Shown here piece by piece: positions 43,891 through 52,636 of a DNA stretch of 64,000 nt (positions within the stretch are counted from its first letter, which is position 1; every line of letters begins with the position of its first letter). The notes under the pieces are model-generated. The model was given only the letters and a program-made list of their open reading frames with translations. It was not told the origin of the DNA and did not search any database. Where the stretch lies: NCBI RefSeq assembly GCF_022662375.1, contig NZ_JAKNQL010000017.1:62001-126000 (forward strand). The letters run 5' to 3'. Origin of the DNA: Pseudomonas sp. CROZ-RG-20F-R04-15 (GTDB lineage: Bacteria > Pseudomonadota > Gammaproteobacteria > Pseudomonadales > Pseudomonadaceae). The translations under genes were made by a program, and so were the position numbers.

Positions 43891-43976
43891 GGCACGACAA
43901 AAGTTGATGACTGTTGCGCGTTGCCGCGCTCCGGACTTAACCGGCCTCAGATGTACAGCCATCAGGCATTCGTGCC
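43891..43976 (-). ncRNA. Y-RNA-like RNA 2, with T-arm-like and capped acceptor-like hairpins
   Basis: An 86-base RNA. The terminal stem GGCACGA/TCGTGCC is followed by ATGCC opposite ACTTTTG, then a 10-bp helix TGATGGCTGT/ACAGTCATCA with one G-U pair. This carries the CCTGATGG-type sequence that matches the conserved CCGAUGG of Y RNAs. The top has a T-arm-like hairpin CCGGTTAAGTCCGG (43931-43944) and a GCGCG-GCAA-CGCGC hairpin (43916-43929). No D-arm is present. A six-T run follows the terminal stem, so it may also act as a partial terminator within the operon. Confidence 0.72.
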
Positions 43977-43982
43977 GTCACT

Positions 43983-44040
43983 GGCGCTGACAAGGGCTTG
44001 ATGAGACGTTTTGGATGTAGTCCCATCGGCATTCAGCGCC
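43983..44040 (-). ncRNA. Y-RNA-like RNA 1, minimal, without effector module
   Basis: A 58-base RNA directly after rsr. The stem GGCGCTGA/TCAGCGCC is followed by ATGCC opposite AGCCCTTG and a second helix GATGGGAC/GTCTCATC with one G-U pair. The sequence CCGATGG matches the Ro-binding motif of vertebrate and bacterial Y RNAs. The loop is only about 12 bases (TACATCCAAAAC), so nothing is presented on top. It may be a Ro60 occupancy decoy or a remnant (inference). Confidence 0.68.
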
Positions 44041-44054
44041 GGTGATCAATCAAT

Positions 44055-45602
44055 TCATGACGCGCTTTCGATCGCCTCGACCCAGTGCTGCGCACTGTAT
44101 TGGCCGCTGGTGAACTGCTCGATCACGTCGAACACCGCATCGCTGAAACCGCCGACATTCAAGATGTCATCACGATCCGCCGCCTGTGTTGCATGGCCTG
44201 GCTGGATGTCGATGCACACCAGCCGGGCGTGTGGGTTGAGCTTCTTGATCCGCTCCCATTGGCGCATCGTCTCGCTGGCGCCGCGACGCTGCGAATCGAT
44301 CCACGATTCGTTGTCCGAGACCATGATCAACGTATCGACCCTGGCCTTGCTGTCCGCCAATCTCTTCAGCGGTGCCGAGCAGTTGGTGCCGCCGCCAAAA
44401 ATTCCGGCGAGCTTCTCGGCGTTGCTGATCACACTGTCACGCGGGTTGAGCTGGATACCCACCACATCGACCTCAAACGGCATGACCCGCGCAGCCGGCT
44501 GTTTGCGCAACACCGCTGCGGCCACCAGTGCCGCCACGTCGATGCAGCGCACCTGCGAGGTCGCACCAGGGCGATAACCGGTCACCGGGCTGCCCATCGA
44601 ACCCGACACATCCGGGCAAACCACCACCGCACCCTCAAGCTTGGGCACGTTGGCCAGCGACAACTCCAGCGCCTCCTGCAAAGCTTCGCGGATCGCTGCC
44701 GGGGTGTTTTCGCCCATCATCCGATAAGCCGACAACAACTGGTACGGATACACCCGCGCCTTCGCCACTTCCTGTGGATCGGCCAACCGCGCTGCGACAT
44801 ATTCGATGCAACCCGGCACTTCAAATGCACCGTGGCGCGCCAGGGTGTTGAGGTTGATGCGCAGTCCCTGCCAGCCCATGTTGCGGGCTTGATGGGCCCA
44901 TTGTTCCTTGCTCAGTGTTTCGTTGCCGAGCAACTGAAACGGCACCGCCGGCACTTCATCGCTCGCGCCGCTGCGAAACGCCAGCAAATCGCGGGTCAGC
45001 TCCGGCAAGGCCTTCGCCTCCACCGGTTTGCCGATCAACCAGGCGAAAAACGCTTCGCGCCACGCTTCGGCAGGTTTGGGGTGAACCATCTTCACCACGT
45101 CCGCCAACGACGGTTGATTGCCGATCGACGCTTGCAGCAGTCGCCGCTCGGTCGCGCTGTTCAGCCAGTTCTGCACCAGACGCTTGGGTTGCGAGCCAAG
45201 GGATTTACGTCCGGTGGCACCGCTACGCAGGATCTGTACAAAGTTGCGCAACATCTTGCCGCTGTCGATGACTTGCTCGAAAACCTCTGGCACCAGACTT
45301 GAACGCTGCGCGCTCAATGCCGCCAGCAACAAGGCCGGCATGTCTTTCATGTGACCTTTCTTGCGAGCGTAGATCGCGGCTTTCGCCACGAAGCGACTGT
45401 CGAGCTCGGCCACCAGCTTCAGCACTTGATCCAGCTGACTTTCTGCGGAGGCGTAAAAGGTCTGGCTCAGGCAACCGGTGACTGCCAATTGCGCCAGTTG
45501 GTGCTTCGGGCTGTAGGCATAAGCGCTGGCACCGGAAGCATTCAAGGTATCGCAGGCCGGCAAGTGATTCGATTGCGTGTTGAAGAGAGTTGAGTTGGCC
45601 AT
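44055..45602 (-). CDS. rsr: Ro60 orthologue Rsr (TROVE domain and vWA domain)
   Basis: A 515-residue RNA-binding protein. Residues about 30-300 are the TROVE helical-repeat ring (ARKKGHMKDMPALLLAALSA, NMGWQGLRINLNTLARHG). The C-terminal vWA domain has the MIDAS motif in CPDVSGSMGSP and the downstream GGGTNCSAPL and MVSDNESW. Ro60 rings bind Y RNAs on the outer face and the 3' ends of misfolded RNAs in the hole; in bacteria they work with exonucleases during stress. It heads the RNA-repair operon and is preceded by a sigma-54 promoter at 45646-45660. Confidence 0.95.
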   Translation of the reverse strand: MANSTLFNTQSNHLPACDTLNASGASAYAYSPKHQLAQLAVTGCLSQTFYASAESQLDQVLKLVAELDSRFVAKAAIYARKKGHMKDMPALLLAALSAQRSSLVPEVFEQVIDSGKMLRNFVQILRSGATGRKSLGSQPKRLVQNWLNSATERRLLQASIGNQPSLADVVKMVHPKPAEAWREAFFAWLIGKPVEAKALPELTRDLLAFRSGASDEVPAVPFQLLGNETLSKEQWAHQARNMGWQGLRINLNTLARHGAFEVPGCIEYVAARLADPQEVAKARVYPYQLLSAYRMMGENTPAAIREALQEALELSLANVPKLEGAVVVCPDVSGSMGSPVTGYRPGATSQVRCIDVAALVAAAVLRKQPAARVMPFEVDVVGIQLNPRDSVISNAEKLAGIFGGGTNCSAPLKRLADSKARVDTLIMVSDNESWIDSQRRGASETMRQWERIKKLNPHARLVCIDIQPGHATQAADRDDILNVGGFSDAVFDVIEQFTSGQYSAQHWVEAIESAS

Positions 45603-45645
45603 CTTGGCGTCTCGCTGTGTTGTCCTGTTCGTTGCGATAGGTATT

Positions 45646-45660
45646 GCAGCGGCTGTGCCA
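45646..45660 (-). promoter_or_regulatory. Sigma-54 promoter of the rsr-rtcBA operon
   Basis: The minus strand reads TGGCACA-GCCG-CTGC, with one mismatch in the -12 box. A start near 45635 leaves a leader of about 33 bases to the rsr ATG. RtcR, encoded divergently, is a sigma-54 activator, so the pairing is consistent. Confidence 0.82.
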
Positions 45661-45805
45661 GCTTTGGATTTCTCTTTAAAAATATTCTTATCTTATTGTT
45701 TTATATGTCTTTTATTTTTATCTCGTATTTCATTGAATCAACCGACGACAAACCCTTCGCCGAATAATTATCATTGGGTATCGTCTTTTATCTTTTGAGA
45801 TAAAC
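45661..45805. promoter_or_regulatory. AT-rich rsr/rtcR intergenic region with inverted repeat at 45788-45803
   Basis: This 145-base stretch is far more AT-rich than its surroundings, as expected for DNA bending (IHF) between enhancer and sigma-54 promoter. TTATCT-TTTG-AGATAA at 45788-45803 is a perfect 6-base dyad that overlaps the rtcR ribosome site. It could be an RtcR operator giving autoregulation, or simply a leader hairpin. Confidence 0.45.
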
Positions 45806-47410
45806 ATGCCAAACAAGCAAACCGTCGCCATCGGATTTATCGGCGCCACCCTTGATCGCGTCGGCAAAGGTGCCAATCGCTGGAGCCATTGGCGCCCCAG
45901 CGTTGGCCTTTGCCAACAGCAAGACGTGCTGATCAACCGGCTCGAGCTGATTCACGGCATCGACGCCCGCGACGTCAGCCTGGCCGAGCGGGTGCGCGCC
46001 GACATCCAGCAGGTTTCGCCAGAGACCGAAGTGCGCCTGCACCCGATGTCGTTGCGCAACCCATGGGATTTCGAAGAGGTCTACGGTGCGCTACACGACT
46101 TCACTACCGCCTACGATTTCGACACCGAGCGCGAGGACTACCTCGTCCACATCACCACCGGCACCCACGTCGCGCAGATTTGCTGGTTTCTGCTGACCGA
46201 GGCGCGCTATCTGCCGGCGCGGCTGATTCAGACCTCCCCGGCCAAACGCAACAGCGACAGCGATCACGCCATCGGCACTCACGCCCTGATCGATCTCGAT
46301 CTGTCGCGCTACGATCGCATCGCCTCGCGCTTCGCCAACAAGCGCCTCGAAGGCCTGGAGTTCCTGAAGTCCGGCATTGCCACACGCAACGCCGCTTTCA
46401 ACCGCTCGATCGAACAGATCGAGCGGGTGGCCGTGCGCTCGAAGGCGCCGATGCTGCTGATCGGCCCGACCGGCGCCGGCAAATCCTTCCTCGCCCGACG
46501 CATCTACGAACTCAAACGCAGCCGCCATCAAATGCAGGGGCGTTTTGTCGAGGTCAACTGCGCCACCTTGCGTGGCGATGGCGCAATGTCGGCGCTGTTC
46601 GGCCATGTCAAAGGCGCCTTCACCGGCGCACAGAATGCTCGCGACGGCCTGTTGCGCGCCGCCGATGGCGGCATGCTGTTCCTTGATGAAATCGGCGAGT
46701 TGGGCGCAGACGAACAGGCGATGCTGCTCAAGGCGATTGAAGAAAAACGCTTCTTTCCGCTGGGTTCCGACAAGGAAGTCGAAAGCGATTTCCTGATCAT
46801 CGCCGGCACCCACCGCGACCTGCGCAGCCGCGTCGCTGACGGCCTGTTCCGCGAAGATTTGTACGCGCGCATCAACCTATGGACGTTCGACCTGCCCGGC
46901 CTCGCCGGCCGCCGCGAGGACATCGAACCGAACATTGATTTCGAGCTGGAGCGCCACGCCCGCGAACACGGGCAACTGGTGCGCTTCAATCTGGAAGCCC
47001 GGCGCAGTTATCTGGCGTTCGCCAGCTCTCGTGAGGCGGCGTGGCTGGGCAACTTCCGCGAACTCTCCGCCTCGATCACGCGCATGGCGACCCTGGCCGA
47101 CAGCGGGCGTATCGATGAGGCCCAGGTGCAGGAAGAAATTGATCGGCTGCGCTACGCCTGGGGCCTGGCGCAACCGCAGGCGATTTCAGGAGAGTTGCCG
47201 GGGGACGCCGAAACCATGGATCTGTTCGACCGCTTGCAATTAAAGGCAGTGATTGAGGTGTGCCGGCAGGCGGACAGCTTGTCCGACGCCGGCCGCCGCC
47301 TGTTCGGAATATCGCGCCAGGCCAAGGCACAAGCCAACGACGCCGATCGACTGAGGAAATACCTCGGCCGGTTCGGGCTTGAGTGGAGCCAGATCGTCGA
47401 CCTCCAGTGA
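45806..47410 (+). CDS. rtcR: Sigma-54-dependent activator RtcR
   Basis: A 534-residue enhancer-binding protein. The N-terminal domain (1-185) is the RtcR/CARF-type sensor, beginning KQTVAIGFIGATLDRVGKGA. In the family it is thought to sense RNA fragments with cyclic-phosphate ends. The AAA+ domain has Walker A GPTGAGKSF (about 218), the sigma-54 loop GAFTGAQ (about 270) and Walker B LFLDEIGEL. A C-terminal helix-turn-helix lies after 470. It is divergent from rsr and should activate the promoter at 45646-45660. Confidence 0.95.
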   Translation: MPNKQTVAIGFIGATLDRVGKGANRWSHWRPSVGLCQQQDVLINRLELIHGIDARDVSLAERVRADIQQVSPETEVRLHPMSLRNPWDFEEVYGALHDFTTAYDFDTEREDYLVHITTGTHVAQICWFLLTEARYLPARLIQTSPAKRNSDSDHAIGTHALIDLDLSRYDRIASRFANKRLEGLEFLKSGIATRNAAFNRSIEQIERVAVRSKAPMLLIGPTGAGKSFLARRIYELKRSRHQMQGRFVEVNCATLRGDGAMSALFGHVKGAFTGAQNARDGLLRAADGGMLFLDEIGELGADEQAMLLKAIEEKRFFPLGSDKEVESDFLIIAGTHRDLRSRVADGLFREDLYARINLWTFDLPGLAGRREDIEPNIDFELERHAREHGQLVRFNLEARRSYLAFASSREAAWLGNFRELSASITRMATLADSGRIDEAQVQEEIDRLRYAWGLAQPQAISGELPGDAETMDLFDRLQLKAVIEVCRQADSLSDAGRRLFGISRQAKAQANDADRLRKYLGRFGLEWSQIVDLQ

Positions 47411-47508
47411 TGAGAACGCAGCGACTGACCGCCCGTCCAGCAGCGGGCACCTTCGCTCGCCGGGTGCTTCCAATGATCACCATCCGCTTCGACCGGAAGA
47501 CAACCATC

Positions 47509-47787
47509 ATGAACAGCAAAATTGCAGTGCTCACCCTCGCAGGCCTGCTCTCGGCCTGCCCGCTTTTCGCCTCGGCAGCCGGGCAGGCAGCTGACGAGTC
47601 TGCCGCGCCGCCGACCGCGCTTCCCGGCGTGAATCAGGCCAGCAAAGCTCAATCCAACGACGACAAGGCCGACAAGAAAGGTGAAGAGGCCTCGGGTTCA
47701 AACTCCGGCGCCGAGTCGCATGAAACGGCCAAAGATGCAGCCACTTCAAGCGACTCGGAAGAACTCGGTAAAGCGCCGAAACCTTGA
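47509..47787 (+). CDS. Small exported acidic protein, unknown function
   Basis: A 92-residue protein with a signal peptide (MNSKIAVLTLAGLLSACPLFASA). The mature part of about 68 residues is low-complexity and rich in Ser, Ala, Lys, Asp and Glu (NDDKADKKGEEASG), so it is probably disordered. GGAAGA precedes the ATG. LLSAC resembles a lipobox, so it could instead be a lipoprotein cut before Cys-17. Its start is 98 bases after rtcR; a functional link is not evident. Confidence 0.6.
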   Translation: MNSKIAVLTLAGLLSACPLFASAAGQAADESAAPPTALPGVNQASKAQSNDDKADKKGEEASGSNSGAESHETAKDAATSSDSEELGKAPKP

Positions 47788-47795
47788 TTAGGGTT

Positions 47796-49613
47796 CTACA
47801 GAGGTGGTGGCTGCACCTCCGTGAACGTCAGCCCGACACTCCCGGTGATTTGCCACGGGTTGGCAGCGCCGTGCTCGCCGAACGACACATGGTCGAACAG
47901 CGAATCCTTCAACCCGTCGATCTGCGCTTTGGCCGGACCACTGAAGCGCACGCGCTCGAACACCAACCCCTGATGCCAGGCATTGTGCTGACTGTCGCCC
48001 TTGACCTCGATCGCCTTGCCTTGGGCATTTTCGACGCTCACGTCGGCGACACGGATATCGCGGAATTGCCCGGGAATGGTTGAGCGCTGGTAATCCAGCT
48101 TGGCATTCGGATCGTTGTAGTCGAGGGTGAAAATGAACGCCTGCTTGAGCGTATTGCGGATTGCCGAGTCGCGGAAGATCACGTTACGCGCGCCGCCGCC
48201 CATGAAGTTGGTGCTCTTCATGCGCAAGCCGGCATCGGTGCCATCGGAAACGTTGTCTTCGGCGAGGATGTTTTGAATCCACGCGCCGGTATGGCTACCG
48301 GCAACCACCATGCCGTGGCCCTTGCGGAAGTAGTTATTGAAGATCCAGGCATCTTCCTGCGGCTTTTGCTGCACGGCATCAGCCCCGGTGCCCGCAGCAA
48401 AATTGACGCAGTCATCGCCGGTATCAAAGAAGTTGTTGAAGACCATCGCACCCTTGCTGTTGGCGAATTCGATGCCGTCGCCGTTATTGGCGTCGTAGGT
48501 TTTATGCGTGGTATTGGCCAGCACCACGTTCTCGGTTTCCAGGTTCATGATCCCGTGGAATGCCGGATTCACCACGGTAAAACCGCCATAGAACACGTTT
48601 TTCACGTTGCGCAGGGTGATCAGCGACGAGCGCATCTGGCCGTAGGCGTCCTTGACGTTCATGCCGCGCGCGACCGCTTGTTCGACTTGCGCCTTGGCCA
48701 GAATGCCGTCCTGCTGGTAGCGGGTGTTGTCGCTGGGCAGGTAGAACGGCAATGGCTGACCGCGTTCGTCGACGACATCAGCGCGGCGCTTCCAGCCGTT
48801 GCCGTCAATCGTGCCTTTGCCAACGATGCGGATGTTTTCGAAGGACTGATGCTGACGCGGATCGCGCGGCAAGGCATTGATCAGCGACGCCGGGCGCACG
48901 GTGCTCGAATACGGATACTGGATGTAGCCGGCCAGCGGATAGTCTTCGGCACGCTCGGAACCCAACAGCGTTGCGCCCTCGGCGATTTCCAGAGTGATGT
49001 TGCTCTTCAGGTAAAGCGCCCCGCTTTTATAGGTGCCCTTGGGCAACCATACTTTGCAACCGGGGGTGCAGGCGTCGATGGCGTTCTGGATCACCAAAGT
49101 ATCAAGGCTTTTGCCGTCACCCTTGGCGCCATATTTCCTGACATCGAACACGGCGGCGACCTTGCTCGTACGCTGCACAACGGGCGGACTGTCGGCCGAT
49201 TCCGTGCCATCGGTGCCCACCGAACGCACGGTGAACCGATAGACCGTATCCGGTTTCAAGCCTTGCGCGGTGTAACTGTGAATGCCGATGCGATGATGAA
49301 AACCGGCAACATCCTGTTCATAGAAGCGGTCGATGTAAGGTTTGGCCGGCGAGACGCGGTCATTGTTGGCGTTGCTGCCACCCAGCAACACACCGTTGGC
49401 GTAGACCCGGTAGTCGCTGATGTCGGCGTGATCGGCGGGCTTTTCCCAGACCAGGATGATCTGCTGATCATCGTAGGCCAGGGTCGGCACCTGCAATTTT
49501 ACCGGCGCCTCCAGCGCCCACGACGGCACGCTGCAAACCAGCGTCAACGTGGCTGCCAGCGACAAGGCCAAAGGCTGTTTGCGCTGCGTCGGAACAACAT
49601 ATCGATAAGGCAT
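47796..49613 (-). CDS. GH28 polygalacturonase with N-terminal fibronectin III-like domain
   Basis: A 605-residue exported enzyme. After a signal peptide (ends WALEAP) comes an FN3-like domain of about 100 residues (YDDQQIILVWEKPADHADIS). The right-handed beta-helix starts near 150 at FDVRKYGAKGDG. All four GH28 motifs are present: NGDGIEF, TGDDCVNF, KGHGMVV and LRMKS. The layout matches exo-polygalacturonases (PehX type) that release digalacturonate. AAGGAG precedes the ATG. It is the last gene of the leftward pectin operon. A T2SS is a likely secretion route. Confidence 0.9.
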   Translation of the reverse strand: MPYRYVVPTQRKQPLALSLAATLTLVCSVPSWALEAPVKLQVPTLAYDDQQIILVWEKPADHADISDYRVYANGVLLGGSNANNDRVSPAKPYIDRFYEQDVAGFHHRIGIHSYTAQGLKPDTVYRFTVRSVGTDGTESADSPPVVQRTSKVAAVFDVRKYGAKGDGKSLDTLVIQNAIDACTPGCKVWLPKGTYKSGALYLKSNITLEIAEGATLLGSERAEDYPLAGYIQYPYSSTVRPASLINALPRDPRQHQSFENIRIVGKGTIDGNGWKRRADVVDERGQPLPFYLPSDNTRYQQDGILAKAQVEQAVARGMNVKDAYGQMRSSLITLRNVKNVFYGGFTVVNPAFHGIMNLETENVVLANTTHKTYDANNGDGIEFANSKGAMVFNNFFDTGDDCVNFAAGTGADAVQQKPQEDAWIFNNYFRKGHGMVVAGSHTGAWIQNILAEDNVSDGTDAGLRMKSTNFMGGGARNVIFRDSAIRNTLKQAFIFTLDYNDPNAKLDYQRSTIPGQFRDIRVADVSVENAQGKAIEVKGDSQHNAWHQGLVFERVRFSGPAKAQIDGLKDSLFDHVSFGEHGAANPWQITGSVGLTFTEVQPPPL

Positions 49614-49626
49614 GAGCACTCCTTGT

Positions 49627-49995
49627 TCAGGCCGACAATCCGGCTTCTTGCAGATATTGGCTGCGGTTGACGAACGTCTCGCGGGGCATTTCCACAACCT
49701 CCATCGACAACGACTCAACGTCCGGCAGTAAAGCGACCAGCGCCGCCACGGTCGCCGAGGCCAGACGCCGGCGCTGTTCAGCGCTGCGCCCGGACAGCAC
49801 CGACAGGACGACGTGGATAAAATCGTCCGCGCCCGCGCCGCAGCGGTAATGCGTGAACGTATTGAGGCGCACCTTGATGTCGCCGGCCTTGAACAGGCCG
49901 AAGGCATCGAGGGCGTCATGCACGGTAGCGAGCAAGGTTTGCTCGCCGACACGCTGGGCCAGGGTCTGCGGGCAATCGATAAGGCAATGCGGCAT
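49627..49995 (-). CDS. 5-carboxymethyl-2-hydroxymuconate isomerase-like tautomerase
   Basis: A 122-residue protein beginning MPHCLIDCPQTL, so Pro-1 is available as catalytic base, as in the HpaF/CHMI branch of the tautomerase superfamily. The ATG at 49995 has AAGGAG six bases upstream; this choice exposes Pro-1. CHMI normally acts in homoprotocatechuate breakdown, but no hpa genes are nearby. In this operon it may tautomerise a keto-deoxy or unsaturated uronate intermediate (inference). Confidence 0.85.
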   Translation of the reverse strand: MPHCLIDCPQTLAQRVGEQTLLATVHDALDAFGLFKAGDIKVRLNTFTHYRCGAGADDFIHVVLSVLSGRSAEQRRRLASATVAALVALLPDVESLSMEVVEMPRETFVNRSQYLQEAGLSA

Positions 49996-50018
49996 GTCGC
50001 GCTCCTTGATGGATCGGT

Positions 50019-50795
50019 TCAACCAGCGAGCTGGCGCACCGACTCCTGGCTGAAATCGCGACTGGCCTGCACCAGCATCCGCGTGTAGGCGTGACTTGCC
50101 AGATCCTGGCTGAGCGCCTGACTATCGAGCAATTCGACGATTCTGCCCTGCTGCATCACCGCCACTCGATCACACAGGTGCGTGACCACGCCCAGATCGT
50201 GAGTGACCATCAGGTAGGTCAGTTTCTCGCGCCGGCGCAAATCCGCCAGCAGATTGAGAATCTCCGCCTGCACCGAGACATCCAGCGCCGAGGTCGGCTC
50301 ATCAAGCAGCAGCACGCGCGGCTCGAGAATCAGCGCACGGGCAATCGCCACGCGCTGGCGCTGGCCACCGGACAACTGGTGCGGATAGCGAAAACGGTAA
50401 CTGTCGTTCAGACCGACCTTGAGCAGGATCTCGTTGATCCGGTCGTCCTTGTCGCGCACGCCGTGAATAATCAGCGGCTCACGCAGGGCCGTGTCGACGG
50501 TGTGGCGCGGATGCAGCGAGCCGTAAGGGTCCTGGAACACCATCTGCACCTGACGGAAATGTTCCTTGGGAATCTTGTGCTGCAGCGGCGCGCCGGCAAT
50601 GCTCAACTCGCCGGTCCAGTGCCGGTACTGCCCGGCCAGGCAGCGCAATACCGTGGTCTTGCCGGAGCCGGACTCCCCCACCAGGCCGAAGGATTCGCCG
50701 TCGGCGACACTGAGGTTGACGTCGTGCAGCACCTGGTTAAGGGCCGGGCCGGCGCCGAAACTCAGGTTCAGCGCGTGTGCTTGGATCATGGACAT
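50019..50795 (-). CDS. Peptide/opine-type ABC transporter ATPase (OppF/DppF-like)
   Basis: A 258-residue ATPase with Walker A GESGSGKTT, signature LSGGQRQR, Walker B LLLDEPTSALD and switch His in VTHDLGVV. It lacks most of the usual DppF C-terminal extension. GAGGAA precedes the ATG. It pairs with the ATPase directly upstream and with the two permeases of the operon. Confidence 0.92.
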   Translation of the reverse strand: MSMIQAHALNLSFGAGPALNQVLHDVNLSVADGESFGLVGESGSGKTTVLRCLAGQYRHWTGELSIAGAPLQHKIPKEHFRQVQMVFQDPYGSLHPRHTVDTALREPLIIHGVRDKDDRINEILLKVGLNDSYRFRYPHQLSGGQRQRVAIARALILEPRVLLLDEPTSALDVSVQAEILNLLADLRRREKLTYLMVTHDLGVVTHLCDRVAVMQQGRIVELLDSQALSQDLASHAYTRMLVQASRDFSQESVRQLAG

Positions 50796-50805
50796 GGTTG
50801 ATTCC

Positions 50806-51645
50806 TCAGCAAGTCAGCCACAGTGGATCGCGTTGCAACACCGGCAACCGTTCGCGACGGTTGTCCATGCTCGGCAACGCCGCCATCAGGCCTCGGGTAT
50901 AGGGATGTTGCGCATGTTGCAGGTCGCCGGCGGCGAGCGATTCGACCACCCTGCCGGCGTACATCACCAACACGCGGTCGCAGTAATTGCGCACAAGGTT
51001 GAGGTCGTGGCTGACGAAAATCAGGCCCATTTCCTGCTGCTCGACCAGCTCTTCCAGCACGTTGAGCACTTGCTGACGCACCGAGACATCAAGGGCCGAG
51101 GTCGGCTCATCGGCGATGATCACCTGTGGCCGGGTGATGACCATCATCGCGATCATGATGCGCTGACCCATACCACCGGAAACCTCATGCGGGTACAGGT
51201 TGTAGACCCGTTGCGGATCACGGATATGGACCTTTTCGAGCATTTCCAGCACCCGCTCGCGGGCCTCGCTGCGGCTGGCCTTGTGGTGCGCCAGATACGC
51301 CTCGGCAATCTGATCGCCGACCTTGACCACCGGGTTCAGCGAGTATTTCGGGTCCTGCATGATCATCGAAATGCGCTGGCCGCGAATCTTCTGCATGACC
51401 TTTTCGCCGGCTGACAACAGATCGACTTCACCGAACTGCATGGCCTTGGCAGTGATCCGCGCGCTGGCCGGGTGCAGCTTCAGCAAGCTGCGACCGACCG
51501 TCGATTTACCCGAGCCCGACTCACCGACGATGGCGAGTTTTTCCCGCCCGAGGGTGAAGGACACGTCGCGCACGGCATGGGTTTCTTTCTGAGCATTGAC
51601 GAAGCGCACATTGAGCCCTTCGACGTTCAATTTGATTGCAGACAT
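50806..51645 (-). CDS. Peptide/opine-type ABC transporter ATPase (OppD/DppD-like)
   Basis: A 279-residue ATPase: Walker A GESGSGKSTVG, signature VSGGMGQR, Walker B IIADEPTSALD, then SHDLNLVRNYCDRVLVMYAG. The C-terminal extension with an iron-sulfur cluster found in many DppD proteins is not present: the protein ends MDNRRERLPVLQRDPLWLTC. GGAGG lies before the ATG. Confidence 0.92.
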   Translation of the reverse strand: MSAIKLNVEGLNVRFVNAQKETHAVRDVSFTLGREKLAIVGESGSGKSTVGRSLLKLHPASARITAKAMQFGEVDLLSAGEKVMQKIRGQRISMIMQDPKYSLNPVVKVGDQIAEAYLAHHKASRSEARERVLEMLEKVHIRDPQRVYNLYPHEVSGGMGQRIMIAMMVITRPQVIIADEPTSALDVSVRQQVLNVLEELVEQQEMGLIFVSHDLNLVRNYCDRVLVMYAGRVVESLAAGDLQHAQHPYTRGLMAALPSMDNRRERLPVLQRDPLWLTC

Positions 51646-51656
51646 ACAGCCTCCGA

Positions 51657-52580
51657 TTACTCGCTGCGCGGATCAAGAATGTCCCGCAGGCCGTCGCCCA
51701 ACAGGTTGAAAGCCAGGCTGACCAACATGATTGCGGCCCCCGGAACAGCCACCAGCCACCAGCACTCGAGCATGTAGCGGCGCCCGGTGGAAATCATCGC
51801 GCCCCACTCCGGCGACGGCGCTTGCGCACCGAGGCCGAGAAAGCCCAAAGCCGCTGCGGTGAGGATGATCCCAGCCATGTTCATGGTCAGGCGGATGATC
51901 ACCGACGACATGCACATCGGCACAATGTGCCGCAGGATTATTCGCGTTGACGAAGCCCCTTGCAGCTCGACCGCTACGACGAAATCAGCCTTGCGCAACG
52001 ACAGGGTTTCCGCTCGCGCCAGTCGCGCGATTGGCGGCCACGACGTCAGCGCAATCGCTACCACCGCGTGTTCCAGGCCCGGACCGAGCGCAGCGATAAA
52101 TGCCAGCGCCAGCACCAGGCTGGGGAAGGAAATGAAGATGTCGGTCAGGCGCATGAACACCGTGTCGACCACACCACCGTAGTAGCCGGAGACAGTGCCG
52201 ATAAACAGGCCGATCGGGCCGACGATCACGGTCACCAGGGTGATGATGTACAACGTGATGCGCGAGCCGTAGACCAGCCGACTGAAGATATCCCGGCCGT
52301 ATTCATCGGTGCCGAACCAGTGGGCAGCGCCCGGCGCCTGCAGGGCGTTGGAAAGGTTTTGCGCCACCGGATCATGGGTGGCGATCCACGGCGCAAACAG
52401 CGCCACCACCACCAGTACCAGCGCAACCAGCAATCCGGCCAGGGTCATCGGGTTGCGCAACAAGTGCCGCAAGACTTTCAGGGCACTTTTGCAGAAGGCG
52501 TCGAAGCTGGATCCGGGGGTACGATCCGACCGCCGCTTGGCGCTCGAATCTGTAGAAGACATGTTGGCAATCATGGGCAT
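51657..52580 (-). CDS. ABC transporter permease (OppC/DppC-like)
   Basis: A 307-residue permease. An N-terminal cytoplasmic segment and first membrane helix (LRNPMTLAGLLVALVLVVVA) are followed by the binding-protein-dependent transport domain with the EAA loop VAVELQGASSTRIILRHIVP. The translation start is unclear: ATGs at 52580, 52574 and 52562 are in frame and none has a strong ribosome site. Confidence 0.9.
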   Translation of the reverse strand: MPMIANMSSTDSSAKRRSDRTPGSSFDAFCKSALKVLRHLLRNPMTLAGLLVALVLVVVALFAPWIATHDPVAQNLSNALQAPGAAHWFGTDEYGRDIFSRLVYGSRITLYIITLVTVIVGPIGLFIGTVSGYYGGVVDTVFMRLTDIFISFPSLVLALAFIAALGPGLEHAVVAIALTSWPPIARLARAETLSLRKADFVVAVELQGASSTRIILRHIVPMCMSSVIIRLTMNMAGIILTAAALGFLGLGAQAPSPEWGAMISTGRRYMLECWWLVAVPGAAIMLVSLAFNLLGDGLRDILDPRSE

Positions 52581-52636
52581 GTTCTCGGATTGAATTCAGG
52601 ATCACCCTGTGCGTACGCCGACGCACCGGGCAGCGT

